Positions 11,981 to 24,620 of a stretch of DNA of 64,000 nt are shown here, in pieces. Origin of the DNA: Ehretia macrophylla (lineage: Eukaryota > Streptophyta > Magnoliopsida > Boraginales > Ehretiaceae). The stretch is from positions 66,322,263-66,386,262 of the forward strand of contig CM075773.1 in NCBI GenBank assembly GCA_037974665.1. Reading direction: 5' to 3'. The translations under genes were made by a program, and so were the position numbers. Numbering within the stretch: position 1 is the stretch's first letter; every line of letters starts with the position of its first letter. The notes beneath the pieces are model-generated. The model had not been told where the DNA came from, did no database searches, and worked only from the letters and a program-made list of their open reading frames with translations.

Positions 11981-12960
11981 AATGATGCAGAAAACCCTAA
12001 AAAGCACCTTATCTCTACCTACCAGCTTTCAAGTAATTTCTCAGTAAGCCCATCCAATTTGGTCTTAGCCTTTTAGAGTTATCCAAACACTTCTTTACCT
12101 TCCTTGTGTTATTACCACCCGATTGTTAGGGTTCTTTTCAGTATTGTCCCCACATATATTCCCCCTTACGCTCCTCCACGCACGTGCCTACACGCTCCAA
12201 TCACATTCCATATAAGTGCTTATACTTTTTTTTTTGTCAAAATATAAGTGCTTATACATTTATGGGGAAGAGCTTAAAATGATGGTGCATATAAAAAGTA
12301 AGCATTCGGATTTGAATTTATCTATAACATTATAATAGAAATTTAATAATAAAAAAATATTTTTATTATATTAATATGATAATTAATAATTAAATCTTAT
12401 TTATATTATTATAATATTATAAAGATCTAAGTTGATTTTGAATTTAAATCCCTCATAATATATAAACATAAACATTTCTATCAACAATAACAAAAAATAA
12501 ACCTAGCCAAAGGGCATTTGGTCTAATGTATTATTCTCGCTTTCGAAGCAAGAGCTAGATCGATTCTCTTAATATTTAATATTCTACTATACGTGTAGAT
12601 CTCTATTTGAAATAAAATAATAATGATAAATAAAAAAAAGTAACAGGGAACTGCCTCGCTGGCATTTTTCTATTCGTTTGTGAATTCTCTCTCTCTCTCT
12701 TACATGCAGAATCATTTTCACGCAATCTTAAATAAATATATTGAGTATTTGTTGTGTGTAGAATACAAAGCCGTCTTTTGCGGACACAAGATACTAGCCA
12801 AATGAAAGGAAACCTCACATACTTATACACACACTCACGCACTATATATGTATGTATATATATAAAAATAGCACACTCACGCACCCAAGGGTCTTTCTCA
12901 CTCTTAACACTTTTTTTTTCTCTCTCTCTCTCTATCTACATTTTCCTAACCTAAACGCTT
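11981..12960 (+). promoter_or_regulatory. putative EMF1-like promoter region
   Basis: TATA-rich sequence lies at 12843-12870 (CTATATATGTATG, then TATATATATAAAAAT), and a long pyrimidine (CT) tract at 12907-12937 precedes the presumed leader. A second CT tract is at 12686-12702. Telo-box-like AAACCCTAA/TTAGGGTTT motifs occur at about 11992-12001, 12126-12134 and 12958-12966. The transcription start is not determinable from sequence but probably lies between about 12880 and 12960. Everything except the motifs themselves is inference. Confidence 0.5.
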
Positions 12961-13144
12961 AGGGTTTTCTGTCATTTCGCACCACAATTTCTTCACACCA
13001 AGGTACAAATCAACCCGAAAACTTTATGTGTCTCTCTTCATTTCCGGTTTGGTTGTAAAACAAGACGCGTTTGGGTACCGGCCGCTGAGAATCGCTTCTG
13101 GGTCAATCAGTGAGGTTATGATCTAATTCCCAATTGAAGTGAAG

Positions 13145-13949
13145 GTTTGTTTTCTCATTTCTGATTTGAGTTTGGCTTGTTGTTTCGTATAGATATGGTT
13201 TGTAATTCTGTGTTGATTTTAATTTATATAAAGTTTAGCTGAGTTTGAGCTGATTTTTCCTTTTATGTTGCTGTGTTTCAACTGATTTATTCCTTTGTTT
13301 TTCTGCTATTTAACTTATTTCCTTTCTGGGTTTGATCCTTTATACGCTTTAATGGTGGTTAGGGGCTTTGAATTCTCTTTCAAGGATTGGTGTTAATTGA
13401 TGAACTGTAGATGCCATTAATTTACTTTTTTTGTCTGGTGAGATGATGAACAGGCATTTTTCGCAAAAAGAACTCTTAAATTACTTTAACGTAACCGCGT
13501 TACTTTTTCCAATTAGTTTCGAGTTTGTTTGTTGTTTTCAAGCAAAATGGATAATTGTATAGCATGCGAATCGTGAAAACTGTCTCTTGGTAAAGATCTA
13601 TTTTTGTTGCCACTGAAAACTAGGGTTTCTAATAGTTGTTCAAGTGAATAAATATGCCCTTGCATAATTGCTTAGGTAATTTATTTCAATTATATAATTA
13701 GTTTTTCCTTTCTTTGTAATCACTTAAGTTTTATCTCATGTAATGCTTTGCTTTTGCTCCGGATTATTTGGTGCTTAACCATCTAACTTTACATGCATTT
13801 CGTTTAGAATCTTAAACAAGATCTAATTAAGTGACTTAATTTATCTTTTAATTAGGAATAGATTTTCCATCAATTAACTTCACACTTAGTAATGATTTGA
13901 ACCGTACACCGTATGCAATCAAAAATTTAACATTTTTATGTGTTCTTAG
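13145..13949 (+). other. probable 5'UTR intron of the EMF1-like gene
   Basis: A donor AAG|GTTTGT at 13144/13145 and an acceptor TTCTTAG|A ending at 13949 bracket T-rich, intron-like sequence. The acceptor lies ten bases before the chosen ATG at 13960. Leader introns are common in plant genes. This one is predicted only from splice-site appearance and base composition. Confidence 0.5.
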
Positions 13950-13959
13950 ACATTGTGAC

Positions 13960-16900
13960 ATGGAAAAGAGTGTTGCAGAAGAAGAACTTCACCAGCAAAC
14001 TGAACCAACAGATCTCGCAGCCAAGTTATCGGGATCAATCATAAACGTTGATTTGATGGTTGTTGACGTCAGTATTCCTGTGAAGAAGAATGAAACTAAA
14101 AACTGTCGACATTTCTCTATACGGTAAGCTTTATATGATGTCACAATAATTAATTTTATTCAAGGAACTGTAGAAGTAAATTACTTTTTCATTATTGTTA
14201 TTTTGTTGTTGTAGTTGTATTATAGTAGTAGGAGCAGTAGAAGATGCTTTTCTTTTTCAGAATTATAGTTACCGTGTCATCAAGTGTGGAGTGAATGTAT
14301 GTTTGTTCATACTTAGTTGTCTGTATTCGTGTTCATGAAACTATGCTTAGGCGCATGATTGAATCAATTGTTAGTGTCCCCAATCCAAACTTTTAGTTGT
14401 GGCACATTCAATTTGGATGTGAAGTTTTCTGAAACTAGACTCAATTGCATGTTCTCGTTGAATAGCATATATATCAATGGTTCACTTGGGATGTTCAATA
14501 TCGAATCTGAGAGGTTTCAAATGTTAAAATGGTTATGAGTGGATCAAATCTCGGGTGTGTATTTTAGAGAGGAGATATGCAGAATTCTCCCTTTAGCCCC
14601 TCTCTTTCTGAAGCAAGTGCACGCACACACACAGAGAGAAATATGCATGCACGCACACCATGCACTTACCACTCATTTTGGTTGGTATGTTTTATCTAAG
14701 ACTAATTTCATATTTGATAGAGAAGTTAGTAAGTGAGAGACCAAACTGAATGTGACTGTTCTCCACGGCTAAACTAATAATTTTATGCAGGTAAAATAAT
14801 TTGTTGCTTTACATTTTCTGTGAAGTGTTTACTTTCCTACCCAAATATGGGAATTCATTGGATAAAAAATTAAATTCAGAAATGGATGACTCACATGCAC
14901 TTGAGCTTTACAATTATATGAAAGACCCAGATGCCCTATATATCTTAGATGTCTATTGTGCTAGGTGTTGGACTGCTAAACGTTTGTTTAAGATCTTCTT
15001 CATATGTTCTCTACTTCGGATGCAGTGGATATGTAGCAGAAATGAGAGAGAAGAACAGAAAGACGTGTGAACCTTTTGCCTCGGCCACTAGCAAGAATAA
15101 TTTGGAGGAGCAACTTCCTCCGATGATAGTGCCTAAACATAGATATTGGCGCTGTGAAGACTGCCTTCCAAAGATTTGTGCTGGATATCCTACAAAAGAG
15201 GGTAGGATCATTTCTAAATGTCGGCAAAATGGACCGGTATCTGACGGCACTTGTGTTAGCATGCCCTCTTGCAGTGATGCTGCAGTAACACCATCTGAGA
15301 TGCAGCAGAGTGCAGCAATGGAAATAAGCAGTCAAAGTAAAATTCATATAGATGCTTCAGCTCCAAAGATCAATGCCGAAATGCTTGCATCATCATCCAG
15401 CCATGGTAAAGAAATAAGTGCTGATACCCAAGCAAAGGTTTTAACAAGTTCTGAAATACGTGCATCATCATCCAACGACAATAAAGATATGAGTGCTGAT
15501 ATCAGAGAGATGGCTTTGACAGGTATGCCTCGACCTTTTTAGAAGATAAAAATGAGTAATATGAAACATAGAATTTGTTTTAGCTCCATCCTTAGGATTC
15601 TATGTTTATTTCCGACTATATTCTTTGTGCAGGTGATGAGATTGGATCTGGAAATGTCAAAAACCAGAAAAATGGTGGTGAACCTCTTAGTAAGTCATTA
15701 CCTTCACGAGGAGAACACACAGATCATTCTGTAAACTGAAAAGATTTGTCAAATTCTGTGCCTTGATGTGAAACGTTACTGGTTTTTTGAACTGCTAAGT
15801 ATATATATTTCTATTTTACTGCTAACAAGCATGCATCTGGTATTGAAACAGTTTCCTTGCAACTGAACAAAAAAGGATTGGTTCACCAAACAGACCAAAA
15901 CATCACAGGTCCTGATGCTCATGACATCAGCCCTCCCGTTGAGTTCCACAAACGCATAAATGGAATTGCTGCTGAAATTTGCCTTCATAAGAAAAAGAAT
16001 ACTGCAGAGGATCGACGGGAAGTTGTACAGGCATCCTATATATTTACTAATAATGCTACTAACGAGCCTGTATGTGTTGATGCTGTTCATTCAACCAGAA
16101 CTACATCCATTCAAGTAGAAGAGCGTGATAATGCTTCATCTGACAGTGAAGGGATCTTAGCTGGATTTAGTGACCACCGCCAGCATAATGATGACTTAAA
16201 TGGTTTACCTCGTCGGAGGACAAGAAAAGTCCGCCTTCTTACTGACCTGCTAAATGAAAAAGACAGTTTAGAAATTGATTGCATAAGAAAAGAGAATACA
16301 TCATTTAGTGAAACGACCACTACATCTACCGGGTTGGAAAAGGCTGTTGCTCGAGAGGCTAAGGCTCCCCATGAAGATATAGCGAAGGACAAGCAGAGTC
16401 CTCCCAGAAAAAGAAAGATGTCTCATCTGGAAGATTCCCGCAGTTTGGAGATAAAGGATATTGCCAATGTATCCAAAAAGGTGAGGTTGTCCAGGGTAAA
16501 TTCTGAAAGACCCCGCATGACAAATGAGGTTTGTAATTCGGAGTCAGAAGAGTCTCACCTATCTAAGCATAAGAATGACAGGCCTCTTTCATTGTTCAAG
16601 AAGAAAGCATTGATTCAAGTCGATAGTGATCCGGTTGGTGATAATGTTGCGGTTGGTGCTTCAGAGCAATCTGTAGCTCCGTTGGATACTTTACATGTTG
16701 CTTCCACTGCCAGCGGAAGAGCAGAAACAAAGAAATGCTTTCATTTGGTTAAGGGTAAAAGGCCACTAGTTGAAAATGGTGATAAGTTTTTGTCTCCTGC
16801 TAACTGTAGCACTTTGGGAGAAGTTCCAACCCTAACAAATCAAACAGATTCGATGCTGAGTGTTTCTGGTAGAATTCAGTTTCAGTCAGAAAATGCTGCA

Positions 16901-19613
16901 TCCACCAAAGTATGCCTGGATCTTTCCTTAGGCAGGCCTCCGAGCTCAGAAGGAACTGCTAAGAATGACATTTGTAAGACCAATCCAGCATTTCTTAAGC
17001 AGAAGAACAGACCAGGTAGATATCCTCATTGGAAAAACAAAAACTTTGTTAGACAGTTGAGCGTATTAAACAATCCCTCACCTAGCCAGTCTGTGAGAAA
17101 AGGGTTGATGTTGGGTCTGGATGGAAGAATTGCTCACAGCACAGGAATCACACTTGAGAAAAATTGTTCTGCTTTATTTGAGGAAACTGGGTTTATACTG
17201 CAAGAAAAAGTGGTATTAACCCTCCCTCTCTCTCTCTTTCTCTCTCTCACGCTCTCTCTCTATTTCAGATACTGGAATTCCTTCTTTGATTAAACATCAG
17301 GCGTGCAATATTTGTGCATTATCAGATCATTGATTCACATTTGTTATCAAATCCAAAGCTGAGAAACATTTGTCAGACATTGGCAAATCTAGTAGGTTAG
17401 AATTCACTTAAACATAGAGATCTAATAGAGTGGTTTTCAAATGTTGGTAATTTCGGACTCCAATGTTGCTTTTACTCGAAAATTGGACCAGTAAGAACAC
17501 ATTGTGGTACTTGGTAGCTTATATGGAAAGAAATAGCAAATGTGGGAGCCAATACTTGAATGAATGCCAACAACCTGCACCATTTCTCATGAATGAAATG
17601 AAATTTGAGAACAGTCCTTGAGTTTTAGTCTAAATGGTTAACCTTTGAAGTAATGTCATTCGTTTATGCTACCACTATGTTTTTCCTGTCTGATCTGATT
17701 ATAGCTAATTATACAGTTTGTATAATTTATTCCTCTCACTGCATCCGAGGCATAACAGAACTGGCACAAAGCTGATCCAACTATCCATTTTGTTATTTTA
17801 ATGGACTCTATTATTCCCCCAGTGAATAGCTTGATAGATTGTTTACATTCTCCCGGAATGTAATATATGGAGTTCACATTAGTCCACCTGTTGCTTTGAT
17901 GTTTTTGAGTTTTCTTATTTCATGTTGATGGGTATGTATGATTTGATCTCTCTGATATTTGGAATGTCTGAGAAGTATATGCTCTTTAATAATTACGATA
18001 TACTATTTTCCAGGATGGGAAAGGAAAAAATGAGGAAGTTCAAGGCCATTCAGAAGCATCCAGGAAGCAGAATGATCAAAGGGCTTACAAGGCATTTGAA
18101 AAAGGATCTTCTGATGACATACCCATGGAAATTGTTGAATTAATGGCGAAGAACCAGTATGAGAGGCAAATGGCTGGAGGAGAAGGTCCATCCATCTCCA
18201 AGAGGACTGATTGCTCAAACACGGGGTCTGTAAGTGTACAAGGTAATCACCCCATGAAATGGTTGGAAGCACAAATGCCTAGCATGACAAATATTCCACA
18301 TGCTAATGCCACAAATGGCATAGCAGTGGCAATTGATAATGGGTTAGCCACCAATGCAAATGCAACCAACTTCTCCGATGCAGATGAAAGGCATTTCAAA
18401 TTGCACCACCTGGAAGGAAACCAACTCAAATTCTTCAGCACAGTTTCAGAGAACCAACAGAAACTTTGCAGTGGTGTCCAATATCCTATTTCTGATTCCA
18501 GCATAATTGGGTCACAGTCAAGTGAAGGAGCAACACCAGTGTGGTTATCCAAGAACAAGAACATTCCATTTGGCCTCAGCGTTCCCCAGAAGTACGTCCC
18601 CCTGTCAAATAACATAGAAGCACATGCTCGTTGTGCAGAAACAAAGCATAAAGGGAGGACAATCAGTGATATAAAGTCTGACGAGATGAGAATGCAGAAT
18701 GAGTCACAGCTAATTTTATCCAAACCTGGAGGAGGCAAGCTTTATCCAAAACCAAGGGGTTCATTAGATCCTTATTCTAATGAAACCATACCAGCAATGC
18801 AACTGCTCAGTCTGGTGCACAAAGGAATGTCATCAAGTGCAGCAGGCAGTGCAGATGCAAACAGGTTCAATGAAATATCTTTCTCCAGCTGTGACTATCA
18901 CCCAAAATTTAGGACAGATGAAAGAAACAAAGTTTGGGATAGATCATTCTACTTGCCTCGACATCAAGGGGCTGGTGTTTATTGTGCTGGCGAGAGCTCA
19001 AGCCGATCTTCTTTATCGAGTAAGAATTTTATTCTCAAAATACTTGAAATTAAATTCCTCCTGTTGTTCAGTTTATTAATCCATTTCTGCTCTCTCTACA
19101 TATGATGACAATTTTGTTATTGTAGCTGGTTTTAAAGGTCAAATTTCTTTTGGATCTCAAAACCTGGAAGAACAACTTGGAGTCACCAAATCTCAGAAGT
19201 CCTTTTCTAGAAGTGGTGGCTTGCAGCACCCTTGTCCCCGGAAGGAAAAGCTGCACCAGGGAAAACGAAAAGGAGCCCTTGGCACTTCAAACTCTCTGAA
19301 GATTTCACCGCAATATGGCAGACTGGAGAACCGCCCCAGAGTCATTGACCTGGAAGCCAACAATGTCTCTGGAACTTCTTTGCCAAGTAAAAGAACTTTG
19401 AAAGATGGTCCCTGCAGTTTTAACCAAAACCCTGCTGAATTTAGCATTCCAGAACCTGGAAACAAGTACACAATTAGTGGTAAAGATTTAAAGATTCTGA
19501 AGAAGGATTTTAATCAAGAGAGATCTTACTCTGTCAATGTGGATAGTCGAAAGAGGCAGAGACCCACCAAGGTCTCAACAGGAAGAAAGCAGGCACGGCA
19601 TCATGCTTCATAA
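13960..19613 (+). CDS. EMF1: EMBRYONIC FLOWER 1-like Polycomb protein
   Basis: Six coding exons join in phase: 13960-14123, 15026-15522, 15633-15689, 15852-17212, 18014-19019 and 19126-19613. They total 3573 bases, or 1190 codons plus TAA, against about 1100 residues for Arabidopsis EMF1. All introns are GT-AG. Family hallmarks are the N-terminal HFSIRGYVAEMREKNRK block across the first junction (residues ~50-67) and an LxxLL motif within RKVRLLTDLLNEK (~365). A basic PPRKRKM nuclear-localisation-like motif (~422), an EAR-like LDLSLG motif (~595), and the conserved KGSSDDIPMEIVELMAKNQ block starting exon 5 (~720-740) follow. EMF1 is a plant-specific nuclear protein that acts with PRC1/PRC2 in H3K27me3-linked silencing of floral and seed programmes. 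No stop or frameshift is seen, so the gene is probably functional. Exon 3 (57 bp) and the initiating ATG are the least certain parts. Confidence 0.9.
17213..18013 (+). other. EMF1 intron 4 with an early cryptic acceptor
   Basis: The 801-base intron contains a long CT-rich tract (17221-17262) ending TATTTCAG at 17268, which looks like a 3' splice site only 56 bases after the donor. Using it would read into a stop soon after. The downstream acceptor TTTTCCAG at 18013 restores the conserved EMF1 reading frame and is preferred. Confidence 0.5.
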
Positions 19614-20121
19614 GTTAATACGAGTTTTCCACTAAGTTCTGCTTTAGAATCTACTATTCACAAGGCTTACCTGTAATTTAAATTGTAGTCTTCAGGCATT
19701 AATCCTACAGTGATAGGTGCCCAAGACTATAATTTAATTTGCCAGCTTAAACTTTCTTTCTCATATGTATCAGGTGAGGTTTTTGGAGTTCAGCACTCTA
19801 TCAAAATAAGACTAATTTGAAAGCAAAATGGATATTCAGATGAGAACAATTGTTCAGATTCTGCATATAAGTGTGTCACCCCCTATGGTACTATGAATTC
19901 TTGATTCAGGATAGAGATTGTGTTGTGTCCTACAATTATATCCATAAACATAATGATCATGATTTCTGATGAGTTATTGAAGGCCCTCTGTTGGTCATAC
20001 ATGTTGCTTCTATATCTATTTTTTCCTGTAACAGATACTTCCCTCAACTGCGAAAGGTGACAAAACAAAACGGGAAACTAAAGTTAGGGGAAAAGCCTGT
20101 ATCCTTGATGTAATTAATGGG
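19614..20121 (+). other. EMF1 3' untranslated and downstream region
   Basis: AT-rich sequence follows the stop codon. No unambiguous AATAAA signal stands out, and the 3' end of the transcript cannot be placed. No other gene is visible. Confidence 0.4.
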
Positions 20122-20320
20122 TAAGGATCCTCTCATTTTTAAGATGAGGTGATTATGGGTCATTAACTTCGATCATTTTGAATCTCAACCAATATCAGAG
20201 TTAGACTAATAAACTAATAAATTTTAAAACGGATAGTGGAGATTTAAATGGATCAAATCTAATGATTTATAATTTACGTAATTATAGAAATGCGAGAATT
20301 AAGGAATGAGAGGATCCAAC
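20122..20320. mobile_element. ~200-bp MITE with GGATCCTCTCATT ends
   Basis: The left end GGATCCTCTCATT (20125-20137) is repeated in inverse at 20305-20317. The interior shares the motif GATGAGGTGATTATGGGTCA with the element at 6301-6538, so they appear to be two members of one family. The target duplication is unclear. The element is noncoding. Confidence 0.65.
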
Positions 20321-20664
20321 TCGTATTTCGATGGTCGTGGTTTCGTAAACTCATCTCATTCCAGCTTCTCAATTCATTCCTTCTTGATAACTATTCCTTA
20401 TCAAATTTGGTTACAGTTCAATAATAGGGGCCTTCAAAGACAGATGTTTTCATAAATGTTCATGGTTTGGCTATCTTTTGGTTCCTATAGCACTTTTGGA
20501 AATCCTTATATATTCCTATAAGCCTGCAATGAGATATGCTTCCACTCTCACCTCAAAGTACTTTCAAGCTATGATGCTGTCAAGATACCAAAAATTTCAC
20601 TTAGTAGTTGGCAACTATAGTTTCCGTGATTTAGCAAAAGAAAAAAAGAAAAAAGAAAAAAGAA

Positions 20665-20695
<31 letters not shown>

Positions 20696-22597
20696 TAGTA
20701 TCTGTGAACAATGAACTGACAGAGAGCATATGGTGCTATAACTCCTTGCTTAATACTCGATTCAATAGAAAAAGATGATATTCGTTGGAGAATATAATTT
20801 TTCGACGTTGATAAATAATAAATTTCAAAACTACCATATGAAATTATAAATTACTTCTTTTTAACACCAACAAGTTTTAGAATCATATGGTCTTAATATG
20901 ATGTCAAAGTTAAGGATTATCCATCTTGTCTATCTACTTGTAACTCATTTAATCTCGCTGGCATTATTCATGTACGCCAGGTCTCGTACATAGTTTTTAT
21001 CATTAATTCTATTCGTCCGTGTCATCTCTTGTATTCATGATTGTTTCTTTAATTTATGTCACATGTGAGGGAGGAGTGTTATAAATTAATAGATAAACCA
21101 TCTCTTAAAATGGCCTTTTCATACGATTTCTGGACAAGAAGCAGAAACAAGATTCTGATATTCAAGCATAACCGCAGTCCATATAAGAATCTTTTACATA
21201 ATTGGAAAACAATGTCTCCCACGTGAGAGAACATGTCAAATTAGACACACCCAAATAAATAAATAAATAAAAGAAAAGAAAAAAAGGTTATTCCTCTTCT
21301 TCCACCTTAACACATGACAGAAAGATTAGGTATTATTTGTGTGAAGATAAAGATTGATCTAAGATATTTTAGTTACAAAAGAAAAGAAAAACAAAAGATA
21401 TTTAGTAGTCTAGCAGCCTCCAAGATATAATTAAATTAACAACACAATGGAAGAAAAGGAAAAAGAAAAAGTACGAATAGGAACCCTAGGTAGGTAAAGA
21501 GGCTCATTTTGATTAGCAAAAGAAGATGCTTATTTTCATCTTTTTTCTTTTGTGGTCATATATGGAAAAGGAAAGAAAATTGAAATACAACTAACCGATG
21601 ACAGATATAGGATATTTTATTAATACAAGTTAAGTGGTTTTAGAGTCTAAAATCAGTAAATTTGTAGAGGTTCCATGATATTTCAGACAAAAAATATATA
21701 TATAAAAAAAGGCTAAGTGATATTTCAGACAAAAAGAATCACAAATTTTAAAGGTATTTTAAAAGATTTTTTGAATCATTAAAGACTGCAGCCTCATAAT
21801 CCCACGGTTGGACCTGCTTGTGATTACTATGAATAGATTTACTAATAACTTTATAATGCTATGAGCGAGATCTAATAGTTGTAAATTAAAAAAATTTCAA
21901 AGTTCCAATTGTGTATCATCCCAAAATTTAGTCAAAGAGATAAGCTTTATTTTATTAATATAGTTATGAAGAACTAATATAAACAGTTTATATGTACTAA
22001 ATATCGTTTATAATATTACGATGTTATGATCGGAAGAATGCTCACTCAGTGACAACTAAGCCTCACTTTGAGCTCATTATTTGAAAAACTGCAATGCCCT
22101 CACTGATATGCTTTCTACTGCAATTTCTTGTAAATACTCCAAAACTTCTGGCCAAGTGGCTGAACGAGTCGGTTCACTTACATAAATTGCATATATTATA
22201 ACTTTATCTTGTGTCATCTCAGACACGTTTGAAGTAAAGAATAAAGTTCACCCATCTCTATATTACTTATAAATTAATTCTTGCAGGTCAAAGAATATCA
22301 GGAATTTCAAAACAGGTTTCATCACCAACAACCTATACCAAGACATAGAAAAACTTTGCCACCTTTCCTCAAACATATACTCGTAAAATTCATTATTTAT
22401 GTATGTAGATAATTAAATTCTCTAACATTTCTTTTAACGTGCGACTTATTATTAATCGTTGAAAACACGGATTCTCCGACACTTAAATCCTTAACTGGAA
22501 ACTATTTTCCTTTACAATCTAGTGCTTTTGACACAACTACACAACTCATCACAAGTACTGTCATTTGGTAAACAAATTTCTTGAAACCTTGTAGTTG
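20321..22597. other. AT-rich intergenic DNA with a second copy of a dispersed repeat
   Basis: An A-rich/(TA)n simple repeat covers about 20638-20697. About 20840-21090 resembles 2090-2420 in order and wording and is probably the same degraded repeat family. No gene is supported. Confidence 0.45.
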
Positions 22598-22671
22598 ACT
22601 AATTACCCATTTTACTGCATAATGTTTGCGACAAAGATATTGTTTTGTTTGACTAATTACCCATTTTACTG
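22596..22671. repeat. short tandem duplication
   Basis: GACTAATTACCCATTTTACT occurs twice about 53 bases apart, giving a unit of that length with a partial second copy. Confidence 0.7.
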
Positions 22672-23040
22672 TTAGGCTAAATACAGGATGCACGCTTTCC
22701 ATTTTTCCTTAATTTCTTTTTTTTTTAACCAAAGAATTCACTTACGTAACACTACATTAATCTATCTTAATGTTAAAAACTAACATATATAGATAAATTA
22801 AAAGTTAGATTGGAACCTTTGATCACAACGAGCAATTACATGAACATAATTCAACCCTTGGAGACAATTAATGTTAATTCTTCAATTGATCTAGCGTCAA
22901 AACTTGTGCTTGACGCCCCCGAGGAAGAAAGAGAAAAGGAGCCATGGAAAAGCGACGATCCAATTAGCTTGACCAGTTATTTATATTTTCTTTACAAAAT
23001 ACGTATTTAACCAGCTGTTGCTAACTACGGCGACATAAAT
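22672..23040. other. intergenic DNA
   Basis: An open frame at 22810-23010 has a plausible length and a charged stretch but no recognisable family or splice context. I do not call it a gene. Confidence 0.35.
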
Positions 23041-23560
23041 GCCAAAACATGAGAAACCCACGAAACTCCTGTTATGTACGAAATGAACTTACTATCCATG
23101 GGCACTCCTGGTGTAGCTTTACTAGGTTCGAAGGTAATGTCCCTAGGCATTCATTTTGTACTTGGCTGGCATTACTTGATCGTTTGTACACGAAGCAAAG
23201 ATCGAGTTCATGGGTGCAAATGTCTCATGCCACTGCATCTTCTGCCACACCCGAAACCTAATTCGTTGCAGTTTCTTGTCTTCAGACATGTTCGGTGTTG
23301 CTATTTACTTCCTGTGGAATGAAAGGAACCAGAGGTTGTTCGCGAATTTAGCCCATACGAAACAGTACATTTTTTATTGTATTAAAAGTAGTCTAATTAC
23401 AAGTGTAAAAAGTAGAAATAGAGTTTTTGCTGATACTCTGCACAATAGATCGATTTGTATAATTTGGAACCTCGATCAGAAGACCCTATCTTAGTTGAGC
23501 AGATTATTTCTCTTGTTTTTGTACTGTATTTTTTAAAATTTAATAGAGTCACTTATTTAT
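23041..23560 (+). pseudogene. LINE zinc-binding domain fragment
   Basis: The sequence encodes RHSFCTWLALLDRLYTK (near 23140-23195), the typical core of the LINE reverse-transcriptase zinc-binding region. After a frame change comes the MFGVAIYFLWNERNQRLF block (about 23290-23345), equivalent to the C-terminal part of the fragment at 3246-4120. Several frame changes make it non-functional. The AT-rich end near 23520-23560 may be the element's 3' tail. Confidence 0.7.
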
Positions 23561-23574
23561 TTAGTCAATTAGTG

Positions 23575-23870
23575 TTCGTGGGAGGCCCATGCTTGTCCCG
23601 ACCTAGCAACGCCAAACAGGAGCTTAGGGCATACGTACGAGGCAGCCCTAGCAGTCTCTGCATAAGAGAGAACTGGCGGAGCATGAATTGCTTCGTCTGG
23701 TAGTATTGTCCTATGAATGGTCGAAGTTACAGAAAATGTACGGCATGTAAACTTGGATGGTTTCTACTGAACCCGGTTTCATGTGGTGGACAAATACTTT
23801 TACATGGACCGGGTTCGCCTAGGTAACATTTAGATGAGCAAGATTCTCATGTGTAGGCGCGTGTTCAAAC
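23575..23870. repeat. dispersed repeat family A, copy 1
   Basis: This copy shares GCCCATGC, then AGGAGCTTAGGGCATACG, then CATGAATTGCTTCGTCTG, with 34690-34805 and 39120-39235. The downstream motif ACTTTTACATGG and TTCTCATGTGTAGG also parallels the 39045-39370 copy. The nature of the family is unknown; no coding potential was recognised. Confidence 0.5.
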
Positions 23871-24044
23871 GCATGTACAACACTTCCCTCCTTCAATTTC
23901 GTGATCCACATGCACCAAATTAAACCAATCATACGGCGATTGGAATTTGTGATGCTTGCCTTCTCAAATGGAAACACAACAGCTGTTTGCAATTTGTAGA
24001 GATTTGGAGAAGGGTTTTCTTCGGTGGATCCCTCTTGTCCAGTG

Positions 24045-24142
24045 GAATCTTTGACTAAAAAGGGAGCCCGCGATTGAAGTTTCGGTGAACGGCGGCCGTA
24101 ATTATAATAGTTCTAAGGTAGTAAAATTTCTTGTTGATCACA
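24045..24142 (+). rRNA. organellar large-subunit rRNA fragment
   Basis: The segment contains GGGAGCCCGCGATTGAAG, GGTGAACGGCGGCCGTAA, then a diverged form of the universally conserved TAACGGTCCTAAGGTAGCGA stretch. The wording follows bacterial-type/organellar 23S-26S rRNA (domain IV) and not cytosolic 25S. Several C-to-T changes are present, as expected for an old methylated nuclear insertion. It is a fragment of about 100 bases and is not functional. Confidence 0.7.
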
Positions 24143-24199
24143 TATATTTTGGGAACACCTCTGACAGAAGAACAAATAGTTAATTTTAAAAGAACTTAT

Positions 24200-24620
24200 T
24201 GTCAACGTCTTTTAAAATCTATCTTTATGAAGGAAAGATTGTGGATAGAAATGCTTATGTTGTTGCTAAGGCTTTAGCTGTGTGAAATGCGTGTTTATTT
24301 GCCATGCAACACAGCAATATGAGCATTGTTATTGAGAATGATGCAGAAAGTATCATTAGTGTGATTAAAAATCTCGGGAGTGTCATGAATTGGAGGATTA
24401 AATCAGTGATGGATGATGTTATAAAACTTGTTCTCATCTTTGTTTTAGTTTACTGATGAAAAATGGTAATAGAGTAGCAAATTGGATTGCTAAAAGTAGA
24501 TTAAAAAATTATTTGCAATTGGCTTGGAGGTCAAATCCTCCTCCTAATTTGTACAATCTACTCAATCTGATTTGGAGCCAACGGGTATTGGCTATATATG
24601 CTACCTTTGTAATTTCATGG
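24200..24620 (+). pseudogene. LINE RNase H-like (RVT_3) fragment
   Basis: One frame reads AKALAV, a stop, then NACLFAMQHSNMSIVIEND with AESIISVIKN and WRIKSVMDDV. A second frame then gives NRVANWIAKS. These are the spaced motifs of the RNase H domain at the C-terminus of many plant LINEs (acidic END, then DD, then N.VA.W.AK). Internal stops and a frame change show that it is dead. The end near 24610 (CTTTGTAATTTCATGG) may be the original 3' tail. Confidence 0.65.

Noticed and set aside
18003..18738. Long minus-strand open frames opposite EMF1 exon 5
   Set aside because: These are shadows of the EMF1 coding strand; the plus-strand frame carries the conserved EMF1 motif and proper splice sites.
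22810..23010. ORF with a charged segment
   Set aside because: No family resemblance, no splice context and no conservation evidence.
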